Origin: Ruminococcus sp. UBA3855
GTDB taxonomy: Bacteria > Bacillota > Clostridia > Oscillospirales > Ruminococcaceae
Assembly (NCBI GenBank): GCA_002392545.1
Contig: DGHF01000013.1
Coordinates: 1-17,577 of the forward strand
Direction of reading: 5' to 3'
Length of the DNA stretch: 17,577 nucleotides
How positions within the stretch are numbered: the stretch's first letter is position 1; each line of letters opens with the position of its first letter. A model generated the notes under the pieces. That model had not been told where the DNA came from, did no database searches, and was given only the letters and a program-made list of their open reading frames with translations. A program made the translations under genes and the position numbers. Positions 1 to 5,647 of this stretch are shown piece after piece.

Positions 1-157
1 GTGCCGTCAGTGATGTGGTTTTCTCTGCCTGTCCTGAAACGATACCGCCGGACAAAACAAATTTCCTACTATCGTTTTTATACAGAATCATGGGCGAACA
101 CTTGGGGAGAGAAAGTCTGCAAAATGCCGTCTATGCGGTAATTATATTTTATTTTAA
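1..157. other. Window-edge stretch without a confident gene
   Basis: Two competing short open frames run off the window edge and neither can be assigned. On the plus strand a frame is open from base 3 to a TAG at 183-185 (about 60 residues, containing MGEHLGRESLQNAVYAVI); it could be the tail of an upstream gene. On the minus strand a frame is open from an ATG at 89-91 to the edge (starting MILYKNDSRKFVLSGG), but no ribosome binding site precedes that ATG. I recognise neither product. If the plus-strand frame is real, its stop lies inside the palindromic element at 158-238. Confidence 0.25.
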
Positions 158-238
158 TGGGGGACGTTGCGCCGTAAAATCTTAGCGCAGATTACTTGAA
201 ACTGGTGCAATCCACGCTAAGGGCGCAGATTTCCCCCA
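158..238. other. Nested palindromic element (possible structured RNA or terminator)
   Basis: Three nested helices can be read directly: TGGGGGA (158-164) with TCCCCCA (232-238), TGCGCC (168-173) with GGCGCA (222-227), and CTTAGCG (181-187) with CGCTAAG (215-221). The last two right arms are contiguous. The apical loop also holds GGTGCA (204-209), which could pair with TGCGCC instead, so two folds compete. A 9-bp direct repeat GCGCAGATT occurs at 185-193 and 223-231. The element lies just downstream of the minus-strand decarboxylase gene, so it may form its 3' end, although there is no proper T-tract on that strand. The plus side ends in C5T3 followed by AT-rich sequence. Function unknown. Confidence 0.5.
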
Positions 239-252
239 TACCCCCTTTATTA

Positions 253-1557
253 TTATTTTACAACTATCACCTCTTTCAAACCGAAATATTTCATGTAAGA
301 AATCCAGTTTTTGTCAAACATTTCTCCGCTCATGACCATTGGCACGGCTGGAGGACATGGCACTTGTACAGTTGCACAGATTCGCCCTTCTGCCTGTTCA
401 AGGGGTATCATTTCCCACGCTGAAAGGCACGCTGTCCGCATATCACAAGCCTTTTTCGGGGGCTTGGGGAGTGGGGGCGGTAATTCTGCCGGAAACGGTT
501 CACAAGCCGTCAGAACGCTTTCCAAACGGCTGAAATCGTTTTCATCCATCAATGGTGACAGCAACATCACACAGCAGGTTTTATCTGCATATTCCGGCTC
601 TGCGCTCTGTCTGCGGAGCTGTTCGGCGAAGTCAAGCCCATTCACCGAAATTGTCAAGTGAAAAGGGTCGTCCCCTATCCAATTGTATTTCAAACGCTCA
701 CGAAGTGCATTCACCTTTTTTTCGGTCGACTGCACATTCTTTTTACCCCCATTTTCCAGCCATGCAACAGCTTCCTCAATTGAACGCATTATCAGGTAAG
801 AGGGGCTTGTACTGCCGAACATCTGCATATACTGTTTGAGTTCGGGAGCATTGTCATAACGGCTATGCAGGACTGCCCCGCCTGTCAGGGTCGGAAGCAT
901 CTTGTGAAATGAGTCACAGCAATAATCCGCCCCCAAATTCATGGGGTGGCGATTTTTCGCCAAAAATGCCAGATGTGCGCCGTGTGCATTGTCTACCAGC
1001 AATTGTGCATTGTATTTATGGCATAATTCAGACAATCCGGCAATATCCTGCACGTTTCCACGATAATCCGGAGAAGTCACATAAACACAAGCCTTTTCCC
1101 CTTGTTTCGTCAGAAATTGCAGTTTCTCTTCAAACGATTCAAGCGCATATTCCCCTGAAATCACGTCCCCACGCTCCGGAAAAATCCATTCCACCGAAAT
1201 CCCCAACAAAATACATGCATTCAGAAACGCCCTGTGTACAGTTCTAGAAGAAACAAGCGTTCTGTTTTCCGTTCGCATTTTTGCAAGCATTCCCTGTATA
1301 CAAAGCGTTGAACCGCCTGCACTCCAACAGCTTGCATCGCTTCCGTAAAGTCGGGCTGTTCGCTGTTCTCCCTCTGCAATAATGCCGTCCGCTTCGAAAA
1401 GGCTGTCAGCCCCTGAAATTTCTGTAATATCCAGTTCATAAGCCCTTGAAAGCATGGAATTCAGGGATTTTCCGTGATGTGCCGGCATATGCAAACGGAG
1501 CATTTTTTTATCTGCATAACTATCTAAAAATCTGATTAAATTGTTTTTAATATCCAA
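253..1557 (-). CDS. Orn/Lys/Arg decarboxylase-family PLP enzyme (YaaO/SpeA-like)
   Basis: A 434-residue fold-type I, aspartate-aminotransferase-like PLP protein of the Orn/Lys/Arg decarboxylase major-domain family. Visible motifs are the N-terminal LRLHMPAHHGK, AGGSTLCIQGML (PLP phosphate region), VDNAHGAH near residue 190 (PLP-ring Asp and His) and SFHKMLPTLTGGAVL, whose Lys at about 219 should form the Schiff base. The shorter C-terminal domain ends with PCPPAVPMVMSGE, typical of this family. The start is taken as TTG at 1555-1557 because AGAGGTG sits 8 nt upstream; an in-frame TTG at 1578 would put that site inside the coding region. In Bacillus the homologue yaaO lies next to tmk, yaaQ, holB and yaaT; here the related genes are about 6 kb away on the same strand. 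Substrate (lysine, arginine or other) cannot be read from the sequence. The 5' end overlaps the divergent promoter at 1572-1600. Confidence 0.88.
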   Translation of the reverse strand: MDIKNNLIRFLDSYADKKMLRLHMPAHHGKSLNSMLSRAYELDITEISGADSLFEADGIIAEGEQRTARLYGSDASCWSAGGSTLCIQGMLAKMRTENRTLVSSRTVHRAFLNACILLGISVEWIFPERGDVISGEYALESFEEKLQFLTKQGEKACVYVTSPDYRGNVQDIAGLSELCHKYNAQLLVDNAHGAHLAFLAKNRHPMNLGADYCCDSFHKMLPTLTGGAVLHSRYDNAPELKQYMQMFGSTSPSYLIMRSIEEAVAWLENGGKKNVQSTEKKVNALRERLKYNWIGDDPFHLTISVNGLDFAEQLRRQSAEPEYADKTCCVMLLSPLMDENDFSRLESVLTACEPFPAELPPPLPKPPKKACDMRTACLSAWEMIPLEQAEGRICATVQVPCPPAVPMVMSGEMFDKNWISYMKYFGLKEVIVVK

Positions 1558-1571
1558 TTTTAATTCACCTC

Positions 1572-1600
1572 TTGACAAATGATGAGAAATATGCTAAAAT
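1572..1600 (+). promoter_or_regulatory. Sigma-A promoter for the coiled-coil/sigma-like gene pair
   Basis: TTGACA (1572-1577), a 17-nt spacer and TAAAAT (1595-1600) form a near-consensus promoter about 92 nt upstream of the ATG at 1692. It diverges from the decarboxylase gene and its -35 box lies only about 15 nt from that gene's TTG start, so the two could interfere. Confidence 0.8.
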
Positions 1601-1639
1601 AAAAGCAGAACAAACATTCCGAACTGTTATTCTGATTTC

Positions 1640-1666
1640 AGGAACGTAATTTCACATTTCGTTCCT
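1640..1666 (+). repeat. Inverted repeat in the 5' leader of the small gene pair
   Basis: AGGAACG (1640-1646) and CGTTCCT (1660-1666) form a perfect 7-bp stem with a 13-nt loop in the untranslated leader, 11 nt before the AAAGGAG of the next gene. It could be a leader hairpin or an operator; the sequence does not say which. Confidence 0.45.
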
Positions 1667-1691
1667 TGCCCATCTGAAAGGAGTATGCCCC

Positions 1692-1895
1692 ATGAAAGAA
1701 CTTATCCAGTCATACCGTGCAAGTCAGGCTTCCCTCCGTGACAGAATCCATGAATTGAATGCTATCATGCAGAACAAACGTTTAGAAACCAAAGAAAAAG
1801 AAAACCTCCTCGCAAGGAGAGCTTTGCTGTACAGCGAAATCTACGATATGGACGAATGGATTCACCAGATGGAAAGTATCCTGAAAGGAGCGTAA
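1692..1895 (+). CDS. Small coiled-coil protein of unknown function
   Basis: A 67-residue, highly charged, almost entirely helical protein. The heptad-like pattern of residues 4-65 (SYRASQASLRDRIHELNAI, then KEKENLLARRALLYSEIY) suggests a two-helix hairpin or coiled coil. There is no signal peptide or membrane segment. A good AAAGGAG precedes the ATG by 8 nt and the promoter at 1572-1600 drives it. The stop lies 2 nt before the start of the sigma-like gene, so the two are translationally coupled. Such small helical proteins often accompany short sigma-region-4-like regulators in mobile elements of gut Firmicutes, which makes a partner or antagonist role plausible but unproven. I do not recognise a named family. 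Confidence 0.75.
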   Translation: MKELIQSYRASQASLRDRIHELNAIMQNKRLETKEKENLLARRALLYSEIYDMDEWIHQMESILKGA

Positions 1896-1897
1896 TC

Positions 1898-2200
1898 ATG
1901 CGACACAGACGAGTTACTGACAAGGTTCTTGAATTCGACAAAAATTATATCCGTGACTTGATGAATGCCCCCTCTACCAATGCCGAACAGCTCCGCACAA
2001 TTAAAACCGCTCTCCGTTCCGTCATAGAGGAAGAACTTTCCGACCGACAAAGACAAATCATTGAAATGCATTATTTTCAGGGAATGAACAATACACAGAT
2101 TGCAAGGGCTTTACACCTCAATCCCTCTACTGTCGGGCGGACAAGAAAAAGAGCAGAGCACAATATTTATCGCACTCTGCGTTTCTTCTTCCACTTATAA
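1898..2200 (+). CDS. Sigma-70 region 4-like helix-turn-helix protein
   Basis: A 100-residue protein whose C-terminal half resembles sigma-70 region 4. Residues 47-62 read LSDRQRQIIEMHYFQG, followed by a helix-turn-helix at about 64-88 (NNTQIARALHLNPSTVGRTR) and a basic helix. No region 2 (core-binding and -10 recognition) is present, so it is not a full sigma factor. Proteins of this type are frequent in prophages and integrative elements, where they act as late or transfer regulators (family knowledge). The ATG at 1898 is preferred because AAAGGAG ends 8 nt upstream, inside the end of the preceding gene. The gene ends 4 bp before the 3' end of the convergent tRNA-Gln, and its 3' part also contains that tRNA's probable terminator. 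Confidence 0.82.
   Translation: MRHRRVTDKVLEFDKNYIRDLMNAPSTNAEQLRTIKTALRSVIEEELSDRQRQIIEMHYFQGMNNTQIARALHLNPSTVGRTRKRAEHNIYRTLRFFFHL
2143..2180 (-). terminator. Probable intrinsic terminator of tRNA-Gln, inside the sigma-like gene
   Basis: On the minus strand GCAGAGTGC (2180-2172) and GTGCTCTGC (2161-2153) form a 9-bp stem followed by TCTTTTTCTT. Two of the pairs are G-U on the minus-strand RNA but would be A-C mismatches on the plus strand, so the hairpin works only for minus-strand transcripts, that is, the tRNA precursor. It lies within codons near the end of the sigma-like gene. Confidence 0.6.
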
Positions 2201-2204
2201 TAAA

Positions 2205-2279
2205 TGGTTGGGATGGCGCGATTCGAACGCACGACTGACGGAGTCAAAGTCCGTTGCCTTACCGCTTGGCTACACCCCA
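2205..2279 (-). tRNA. tRNA-Gln (anticodon UUG)
   Basis: Read on the minus strand it folds as a complete cloverleaf. The acceptor TGGGGTG (2279-2273) pairs with CATCCCA (2215-2209), the anticodon stem ACGGA/TCCGT encloses the loop CTTTGAC with anticodon TTG, and the T-arm is GTGCG-TTCGAAT-CGCGC. The discriminator A is followed by an encoded CCA (2207-2205). A perfect sigma-A promoter lies directly upstream and a minus-strand terminator lies about 25 nt downstream, so it is a single-gene transcription unit. Confidence 0.96.
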
Positions 2280-2291
2280 ATGTACTTTACT

Positions 2292-2320
2292 ATTATAGCA
2301 TATTCTTTCCGGTTTGTCAA
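2292..2320 (-). promoter_or_regulatory. Consensus sigma-A promoter of tRNA-Gln
   Basis: On the minus strand TTGACA (2320-2315), exactly 17 nt, then TATAAT (2297-2292), preceded by TGC at the end of the spacer (extended -10). The -10 box is 12 bp upstream of the mature tRNA 5' end, so the precursor leader is only a few nucleotides. Confidence 0.93.
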
Positions 2321-2369
2321 GTCTTTTTTTGCAAGCATAAAATATTTATAAGGGTGTATATTTTTAGTT

Positions 2370-2399
2370 TGTCTGTCAATAATACCAGCAAATATATTT
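2370..2399 (+). promoter_or_regulatory. Probable promoter of mazF
   Basis: TTGTCT (2370-2375), 18 nt, TATATT (2394-2399). This is a weaker match than the neighbouring tRNA promoter, from which it diverges. The -10 ends about 20 nt before the ATG, so the untranslated leader would be very short, with AAAGGAG nearly at the RNA 5' end. Confidence 0.5.
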
Positions 2400-2418
2400 T
2401 TCGAAAGGAGCTTCTTAC

Positions 2419-2763
2419 ATGAACGTAAAACGAGGAGAAATTTATTACGCTGATTTAAGCCCAGTTGTCGGCTCTGAACAGGGCGGTTTCCGTCCAGTTT
2501 TGATTGTACAGAATGATGTCGGCAACCGCCACAGCCCGACGGTTATCGCTGCGGCTATCACAAGCAAGCTGGACAAAGCGAAACTTCCTACCCATATTCC
2601 GCTTGCTGCGGATTCCTGCGGTTTGCAGAAAGACAGCATTGTATTGCTTGAACAAATCCGCACCATCGATAAAAAACGTCTCAAGGACAGAATGGGAATG
2701 CTTGACAGCAATGCTATGACACGAATTGATGATGCAATTTCCATCAGTTTCGGTCTTCACTGA
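2419..2763 (+). CDS. mazF: MazF/PemK-type mRNA endoribonuclease toxin
   Basis: A 114-residue protein with the full MazF/NdoA fold and length of the family. The N-terminal VKRGEIYYADLSPVVGSEQG is followed by GGFRPVLIVQND, in which Arg25 is the conserved catalytic residue. Thr48 in AAAITSK is the second catalytic position. ILLEQIRT-like VLLEQIRTIDKKRL (from residue 75) matches the dimer-interface helix region. MazF cleaves single-stranded mRNA at short motifs and is normally neutralised by MazE (family knowledge). GAAAGGAG lies 9 nt upstream of the ATG. No antitoxin-sized frame is present upstream or downstream, so this is an orphan here. It is followed at once by a shared bidirectional terminator. 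Confidence 0.95.
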   Translation: MNVKRGEIYYADLSPVVGSEQGGFRPVLIVQNDVGNRHSPTVIAAAITSKLDKAKLPTHIPLAADSCGLQKDSIVLLEQIRTIDKKRLKDRMGMLDSNAMTRIDDAISISFGLH

Positions 2764-2768
2764 TTCCA

Positions 2769-2804
2769 AAAGTACCGCCTGTTTTCTGCAACAGGCGGTA
2801 CTTT
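2769..2804. terminator. Bidirectional intrinsic terminator between convergent genes
   Basis: AAAGTACCGCCTGTT (2769-2783) and its perfect complement (2790-2804) form a 15-bp stem with a 6-nt loop. It lies between the stops of convergent mazF (2763) and the solute-binding protein gene (2809) and can serve both. T-tracts on either side are short but present because the stem ends in A3/T3. Confidence 0.88.
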
Positions 2805-2808
2805 CTGA

Positions 2809-4068
2809 TTAGTTTGCAACGATATTGACAGGCTTTGTAATGCCAGCAACCATTTTATCCAATAATGCTTGCAAATCCGTGCCGTCAGGGTTTCCGGCGG
2901 CAATGGTATTGCCAAAATCGCTGGAAGCATCCCAGAAAGGGTCTGCTACGTTCTGGATGTATGCAAAGGGTGCTTGTTCTGCAATGGCATGGTCAACCAC
3001 AGAGGTCGCCACTTCATCAGAAAGGGCAGCCTTCATGTTGGCTGGACATTCGCCACTTTCTTCGAAACGTGCCAATTGTGCCTTTTCGCTTGTGAGGTAT
3101 CTTGCAAGGCGCATTGCCCACTTGGCATTTTCAGACTTGGCATTGACACCAATCAGCTTGTAACCGGTGAAAGCTGCCATCTGGACTTGTTCGCCGTCCA
3201 CGGTGTAAGTCGGGAGTTTCGAAGCCCCTAAATCGTCGCCCCAGACTTCTGTTAATTCCGCAGAATGCCAAGGACCACTGACAGCGGCAATGACATTGCC
3301 TTCTTTCGCCTGTGCAACAAATTCACCATTTGGGAGGTTCACAAAGCCGTCATTCCCTGCAATGTCAAGCAGTGACTGAGCGACAGAAACTCCGGTATGT
3401 TCCGCATCAATAGAACCCCATTCGCAGATATTGGCTGTCTTACTGGAGTTGTAATGCAGGTTCAGCCCTGCGCCCTTAAAGAATGAGAACAAATACCAGC
3501 CACTGCTGAAATCCATGCTAAATTTAGCATTATTCTTGGCGCAAACTTCCATGATTCTGTCAAGGCTCTGAATATCTTCCTCACTGAAATACTTTTTATC
3601 ATAGTACAGGAAATAACCGTTTCCGGTTGTGAGCGGATAGGCATATAATTTCCCGTCTACAGTGCAGACATCCGACACGGCAGAAGAAGTTTTCGCTCCT
3701 GCTTCATTCAGGATTGTTTCTGCGTCCTCGTCTATCTCTTTCAAGACGTTAGCGGTATAGAAATCATCAAACTGGTCATTGTAGAACGTGAAAATATCCG
3801 CAGCGTGAGCAGGGTCAAGCAAGATTCCGTCTTTGTTGACCTCTTCTTCCTTATCTGTGATGATATAGGTAATATTGACCTCACTCTGATGCAGTTTCTG
3901 AAATTCCTGAATGCGTTCTTCCAGTGTTCCGCCGTAATCGCTGGTGATTTTCAGGGTGATGTTCTGAAATTCCTCCTCTTCTTCCAAATTCTGCGAAGAT
4001 GACGAACACCCCACGGCAGTCGTCAGCAAGAGAAATACAGCCAAACCAGTATTAAAAATTTTCCTCAT
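2809..4068 (-). CDS. Extracellular solute-binding lipoprotein (MalE-like sugar ABC type)
   Basis: A 419-residue substrate-binding protein of ABC importers. The N-terminus has a lipoprotein signal, with lipobox TAVGC giving the lipidated Cys21, followed by a Ser/acidic linker. The body shows the periplasmic-binding-protein layout of the maltose/oligosaccharide group: LKITSDYGGTLEERIQEFQK at the start of the mature domain, VIAAVSGPWHSAEL in the second lobe, and the late GYKLIGVNAKSENAKWAMRL and ARFEESGECPANMKA. The start is ATG at 4066-4068 because GGAGG lies 8 nt upstream; an ATG 15 nt earlier would overlap that site. It has its own strong promoter. No permease or ATPase genes are adjacent, so the transporter partners must be encoded elsewhere. 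Ligand unknown; a malto-oligosaccharide is a reasonable guess. Confidence 0.88.
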   Translation of the reverse strand: MRKIFNTGLAVFLLLTTAVGCSSSSQNLEEEEEFQNITLKITSDYGGTLEERIQEFQKLHQSEVNITYIITDKEEEVNKDGILLDPAHAADIFTFYNDQFDDFYTANVLKEIDEDAETILNEAGAKTSSAVSDVCTVDGKLYAYPLTTGNGYFLYYDKKYFSEEDIQSLDRIMEVCAKNNAKFSMDFSSGWYLFSFFKGAGLNLHYNSSKTANICEWGSIDAEHTGVSVAQSLLDIAGNDGFVNLPNGEFVAQAKEGNVIAAVSGPWHSAELTEVWGDDLGASKLPTYTVDGEQVQMAAFTGYKLIGVNAKSENAKWAMRLARYLTSEKAQLARFEESGECPANMKAALSDEVATSVVDHAIAEQAPFAYIQNVADPFWDASSDFGNTIAAGNPDGTDLQALLDKMVAGITKPVNIVAN

Positions 4069-4110
4069 TGTTTTTACCTCCATTATTGTCTATCTTTTTC
4101 TAATACAGAT

Positions 4111-4139
4111 AGTATAACATAAATTTTGATAAATGTCAA
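4111..4139 (-). promoter_or_regulatory. Sigma-A promoter of the solute-binding lipoprotein gene
   Basis: On the minus strand TTGACA (4139-4134), 17 nt, TATACT (4116-4111). It lies about 43 nt upstream of the ATG and only about 11 nt beyond the end of the interrupted short frame at 4150-4320. Confidence 0.88.
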
Positions 4140-4149
4140 GTAGTTGGGG

Positions 4150-4320
4150 TTAATCAGGTAAATTATCACAAAGAGTAATTACAAGTACATCTTCCAAAGA
4201 GGGACTTTTCACAAAATAATCCATTGTTTCGACACGGCGGTAAATTCCGTCATCCTCCTCCGCCTAAAGAGGGGGGGAGGATGTCACAGCCTGAACAAGT
4301 TCTTCTTTTGTGATATTCAT
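4150..4320 (-). pseudogene. Short reading frame interrupted by an in-frame TAG
   Basis: From an ATG at 4318-4320 the frame encodes MNITKEELVQAVTSSPPL, then hits TAG at 4264-4266, and continues in the same frame with AEEDDGIYRRVETMDYFVKS and SPSLEDVLVITLCDNLPD-like residues to TAA at 4150-4152 (55 residues in all). The part after the TAG looks like ordinary protein coding. The stop sits between C-rich and G-rich arms (TCCTCC... and ...GGAGGAGGA, 4251-4281), suggesting that a GC-rich palindrome was inserted or that codons decayed. A GAGGG lies unusually close (3 nt) to the ATG, and a strong promoter and leader hairpin precede it. I recognise no family. It could be a pseudogene, an 18-residue leader peptide, or a readthrough product. 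Confidence 0.45.
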
Positions 4321-4339
4321 ATTCCCTCAATCTGCTCTG

Positions 4340-4364
4340 TGACCTGAAATTTGCTGTCAGGTCA
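4340..4364 (-). other. Hairpin in the leader of the interrupted short frame
   Basis: TGACCTG (on the minus strand 4364-4358) pairs perfectly with CAGGTCA (4346-4340) around an 11-nt loop. The likely transcription start of the promoter at 4374-4402 falls only a few bases upstream, so the RNA would begin with this stem-loop. Its role is unknown. Confidence 0.55.
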
Positions 4365-4373
4365 TTTTCTTGT

Positions 4374-4402
4374 ATTATAGCATATACTTTCCTAACTTAC
4401 AA
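4374..4402 (-). promoter_or_regulatory. Sigma-A promoter reading into the interrupted short frame
   Basis: On the minus strand TTGTAA (4402-4397), 17 nt ending in TGC, TATAAT (4379-4374), giving a perfect extended -10 hexamer. It would produce an RNA starting near 4367, carrying the hairpin and the short frame. No terminator is seen before the solute-binding protein gene, so it may also add to that gene's transcription. Confidence 0.8.
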
Positions 4403-4528
4403 CAATTTGCGGAAAAATTTGTACATTTTGCTGTAAACTGGATGTGAATTTCTGAGCATATTTTCTGTAGTAATCTGTGCAATTATCCTTTTTATGGAAA
4501 ATATAAGATATACAAGCCCATTTTTTCA

Positions 4529-4582
4529 GAAAAAAGCATAAAAATGAAACAAAAATTTTGGTCAAAATTTATGCATTTTTTC
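4529..4582. repeat. Inverted repeats upstream of the surface-protein promoter (candidate operator)
   Basis: Two dyads are nested in this AT-rich stretch. The inner one is perfect: AAATTTTG (4553-4560), GT, CAAAATTT (4563-4570). The outer arms GAAAAAAGCATAAA (4529-4542) and TTTATGCATTTTTTC (4568-4582) match except for one extra base. They end 2-3 bp before the -35 box at 4585, a usual place for a regulator or an UP-like element. The rest of 4403-4528 is AT-rich and shows no gene. Confidence 0.45.
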
Positions 4583-4584
4583 AA

Positions 4585-4613
4585 TAGACATTTCGAAAGT
4601 GTTGTGCTATAAT
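4585..4613 (+). promoter_or_regulatory. Sigma-A promoter of the surface-protein gene
   Basis: TAGACA (4585-4590), 17 nt ending in TGC, TATAAT (4608-4613). It leaves a leader of about 87 nt before the ATG at 4707. Confidence 0.85.
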
Positions 4614-4646
4614 AATGAATAGGATTTGGCGGAGTTCCGTCAAACG

Positions 4647-4684
4647 ACGGGAATTCCCGTTTAAATCATCACACTGCGGTGTGA
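4647..4684 (+). other. Two leader hairpins ahead of the surface-protein gene
   Basis: A self-complementary ACGGGAATTCCCGT (4647-4660) is followed by TCACAC-TGCG-GTGTGA (4669-4684). Both fall in the untranslated leader and end 7 nt before the AAAAAGGAG. They could stabilise the mRNA or set translation, but no known riboswitch fold was recognised. Confidence 0.5.
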
Positions 4685-4706
4685 AGAAAAAGGAGAAGAT
4701 ATTTTT

Positions 4707-5621
4707 ATGAAAATCAAAAAGTTCATTGCCGCAGTTTCCGCAGTGGCAATTTCAGCAATGAGTCTGGCTGCATTCGGTTCATTGAGTGCGCACGCTGAAA
4801 GAAAAGACAGTTATACATTTTATCTCGCTGGTCAGTACGGTTCACATACTGATGCTTGGACAGCAAATTCCAACGGCAACCCTGCTGTCAGCGTTACGGA
4901 AGACGGCAAGGAATACACATTGACTATGAGCGGTGAGGGCGGACAGGTTACAGCTGATGACCTGATTCTGTTCATCCAGTCTGATGCTAATATTTATGAC
5001 TATGCTAAGGAAGGCGTAGAAGGTGACACCGGCATTAAGAATGGTAATCTGAATATTGAAATTTCTTCCATCAAGGTAGACGGTAAGGAAATTAGCTATA
5101 CTCGCAGTGGCAGTGCATTGACAACCGGCGATAATGGTGTTGACCTCCGTCTGAATATTTACAATAAGCATCAAAGAGGCAGTGAAACTTATGACATTGA
5201 CCCAAGTTTCACTTGCAGTACGGGCATTGAAGTAACTTTCAAGACAACTGGTCTGTTTGTTCCGGCTGAAACCAGTGCCGCTACTGATGCACCCACCGAC
5301 GGCGCAACTGATGCACCTACAGAGGGCGGAGATAATACTGCTGAAACAACTGCTCCCACAGAGGACAGCGAATCCGGCGAAACTACTGCATCTACTACAT
5401 CAACCACAGCTGCAACTACCAAGGCTACTGCTGCTGCTAATAACAACAGCTCAAGTGCAAGCAACAGTGGTTCTGCTTCCACAACTGCTGCATCTTCCTC
5501 TGGTTCTGCTTCTACAGATACTTCTACAAATGCTGATACCAATGACGAGGGCGTTACTGTTGCTGTCACCATGCTGACAATCGCAGGTGCTGCCGCTCTG
5601 GTTTCCAAAAAGCGCAAGTAA
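4707..5621 (+). CDS. Secreted Thr/Ser-rich surface protein with C-terminal anchor-like tail
   Basis: A 304-residue exported protein. Residues 1-30 form a Sec signal peptide (KIKK, a hydrophobic core and a probable AHA cleavage before Glu31). Residues 31-185 form one folded, probably beta-rich domain (begins KDSYTFYLAGQYGSHTDAW) that I cannot place in a named family. Residues 186-280 are a low-complexity Thr/Ala/Ser/Asp linker with DAPTDGATDAPTEGG repeats. The end is a hydrophobic stretch (VTVAVTMLTIAGAAALV) plus SKKRK, the layout of a sortase signal, but where family members have NPxTG or LPxTG this protein has NADTND. It may be wall-anchored by a divergent sortase, membrane-held, or a decayed substrate. 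AAAAGGAG lies upstream of the ATG, with a structured leader and own promoter. A strong terminator follows, separating it from the two lipoprotein genes. Confidence 0.8.
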   Translation: MKIKKFIAAVSAVAISAMSLAAFGSLSAHAERKDSYTFYLAGQYGSHTDAWTANSNGNPAVSVTEDGKEYTLTMSGEGGQVTADDLILFIQSDANIYDYAKEGVEGDTGIKNGNLNIEISSIKVDGKEISYTRSGSALTTGDNGVDLRLNIYNKHQRGSETYDIDPSFTCSTGIEVTFKTTGLFVPAETSAATDAPTDGATDAPTEGGDNTAETTAPTEDSESGETTASTTSTTAATTKATAAANNNSSSASNSGSASTTAASSSGSASTDTSTNADTNDEGVTVAVTMLTIAGAAALVSKKRK

Positions 5622-5647
5622 TCCCGAAATAAAAAAGTTGTGACATG

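Noticed and set aside
158..238. Integron attC site
   Set aside because: The palindrome lacks the RYYYAAC and GTTRRRY core sites, and no integrase or cassette is present.
4264..4266. Pyrrolysine or other recoded TAG
   Set aside because: No pyl genes or methylamine methyltransferase context are visible and the hairpin around the stop is explained as well by a palindromic repeat; treated as an interruption until shown otherwise.
5281..5400. Tandem repeat array in the surface protein considered as a CRISPR-like or recombination repeat
   Set aside because: The repeats are short, in-frame and encode a Thr/Asp/Pro stalk; there is no regular repeat-spacer pattern.
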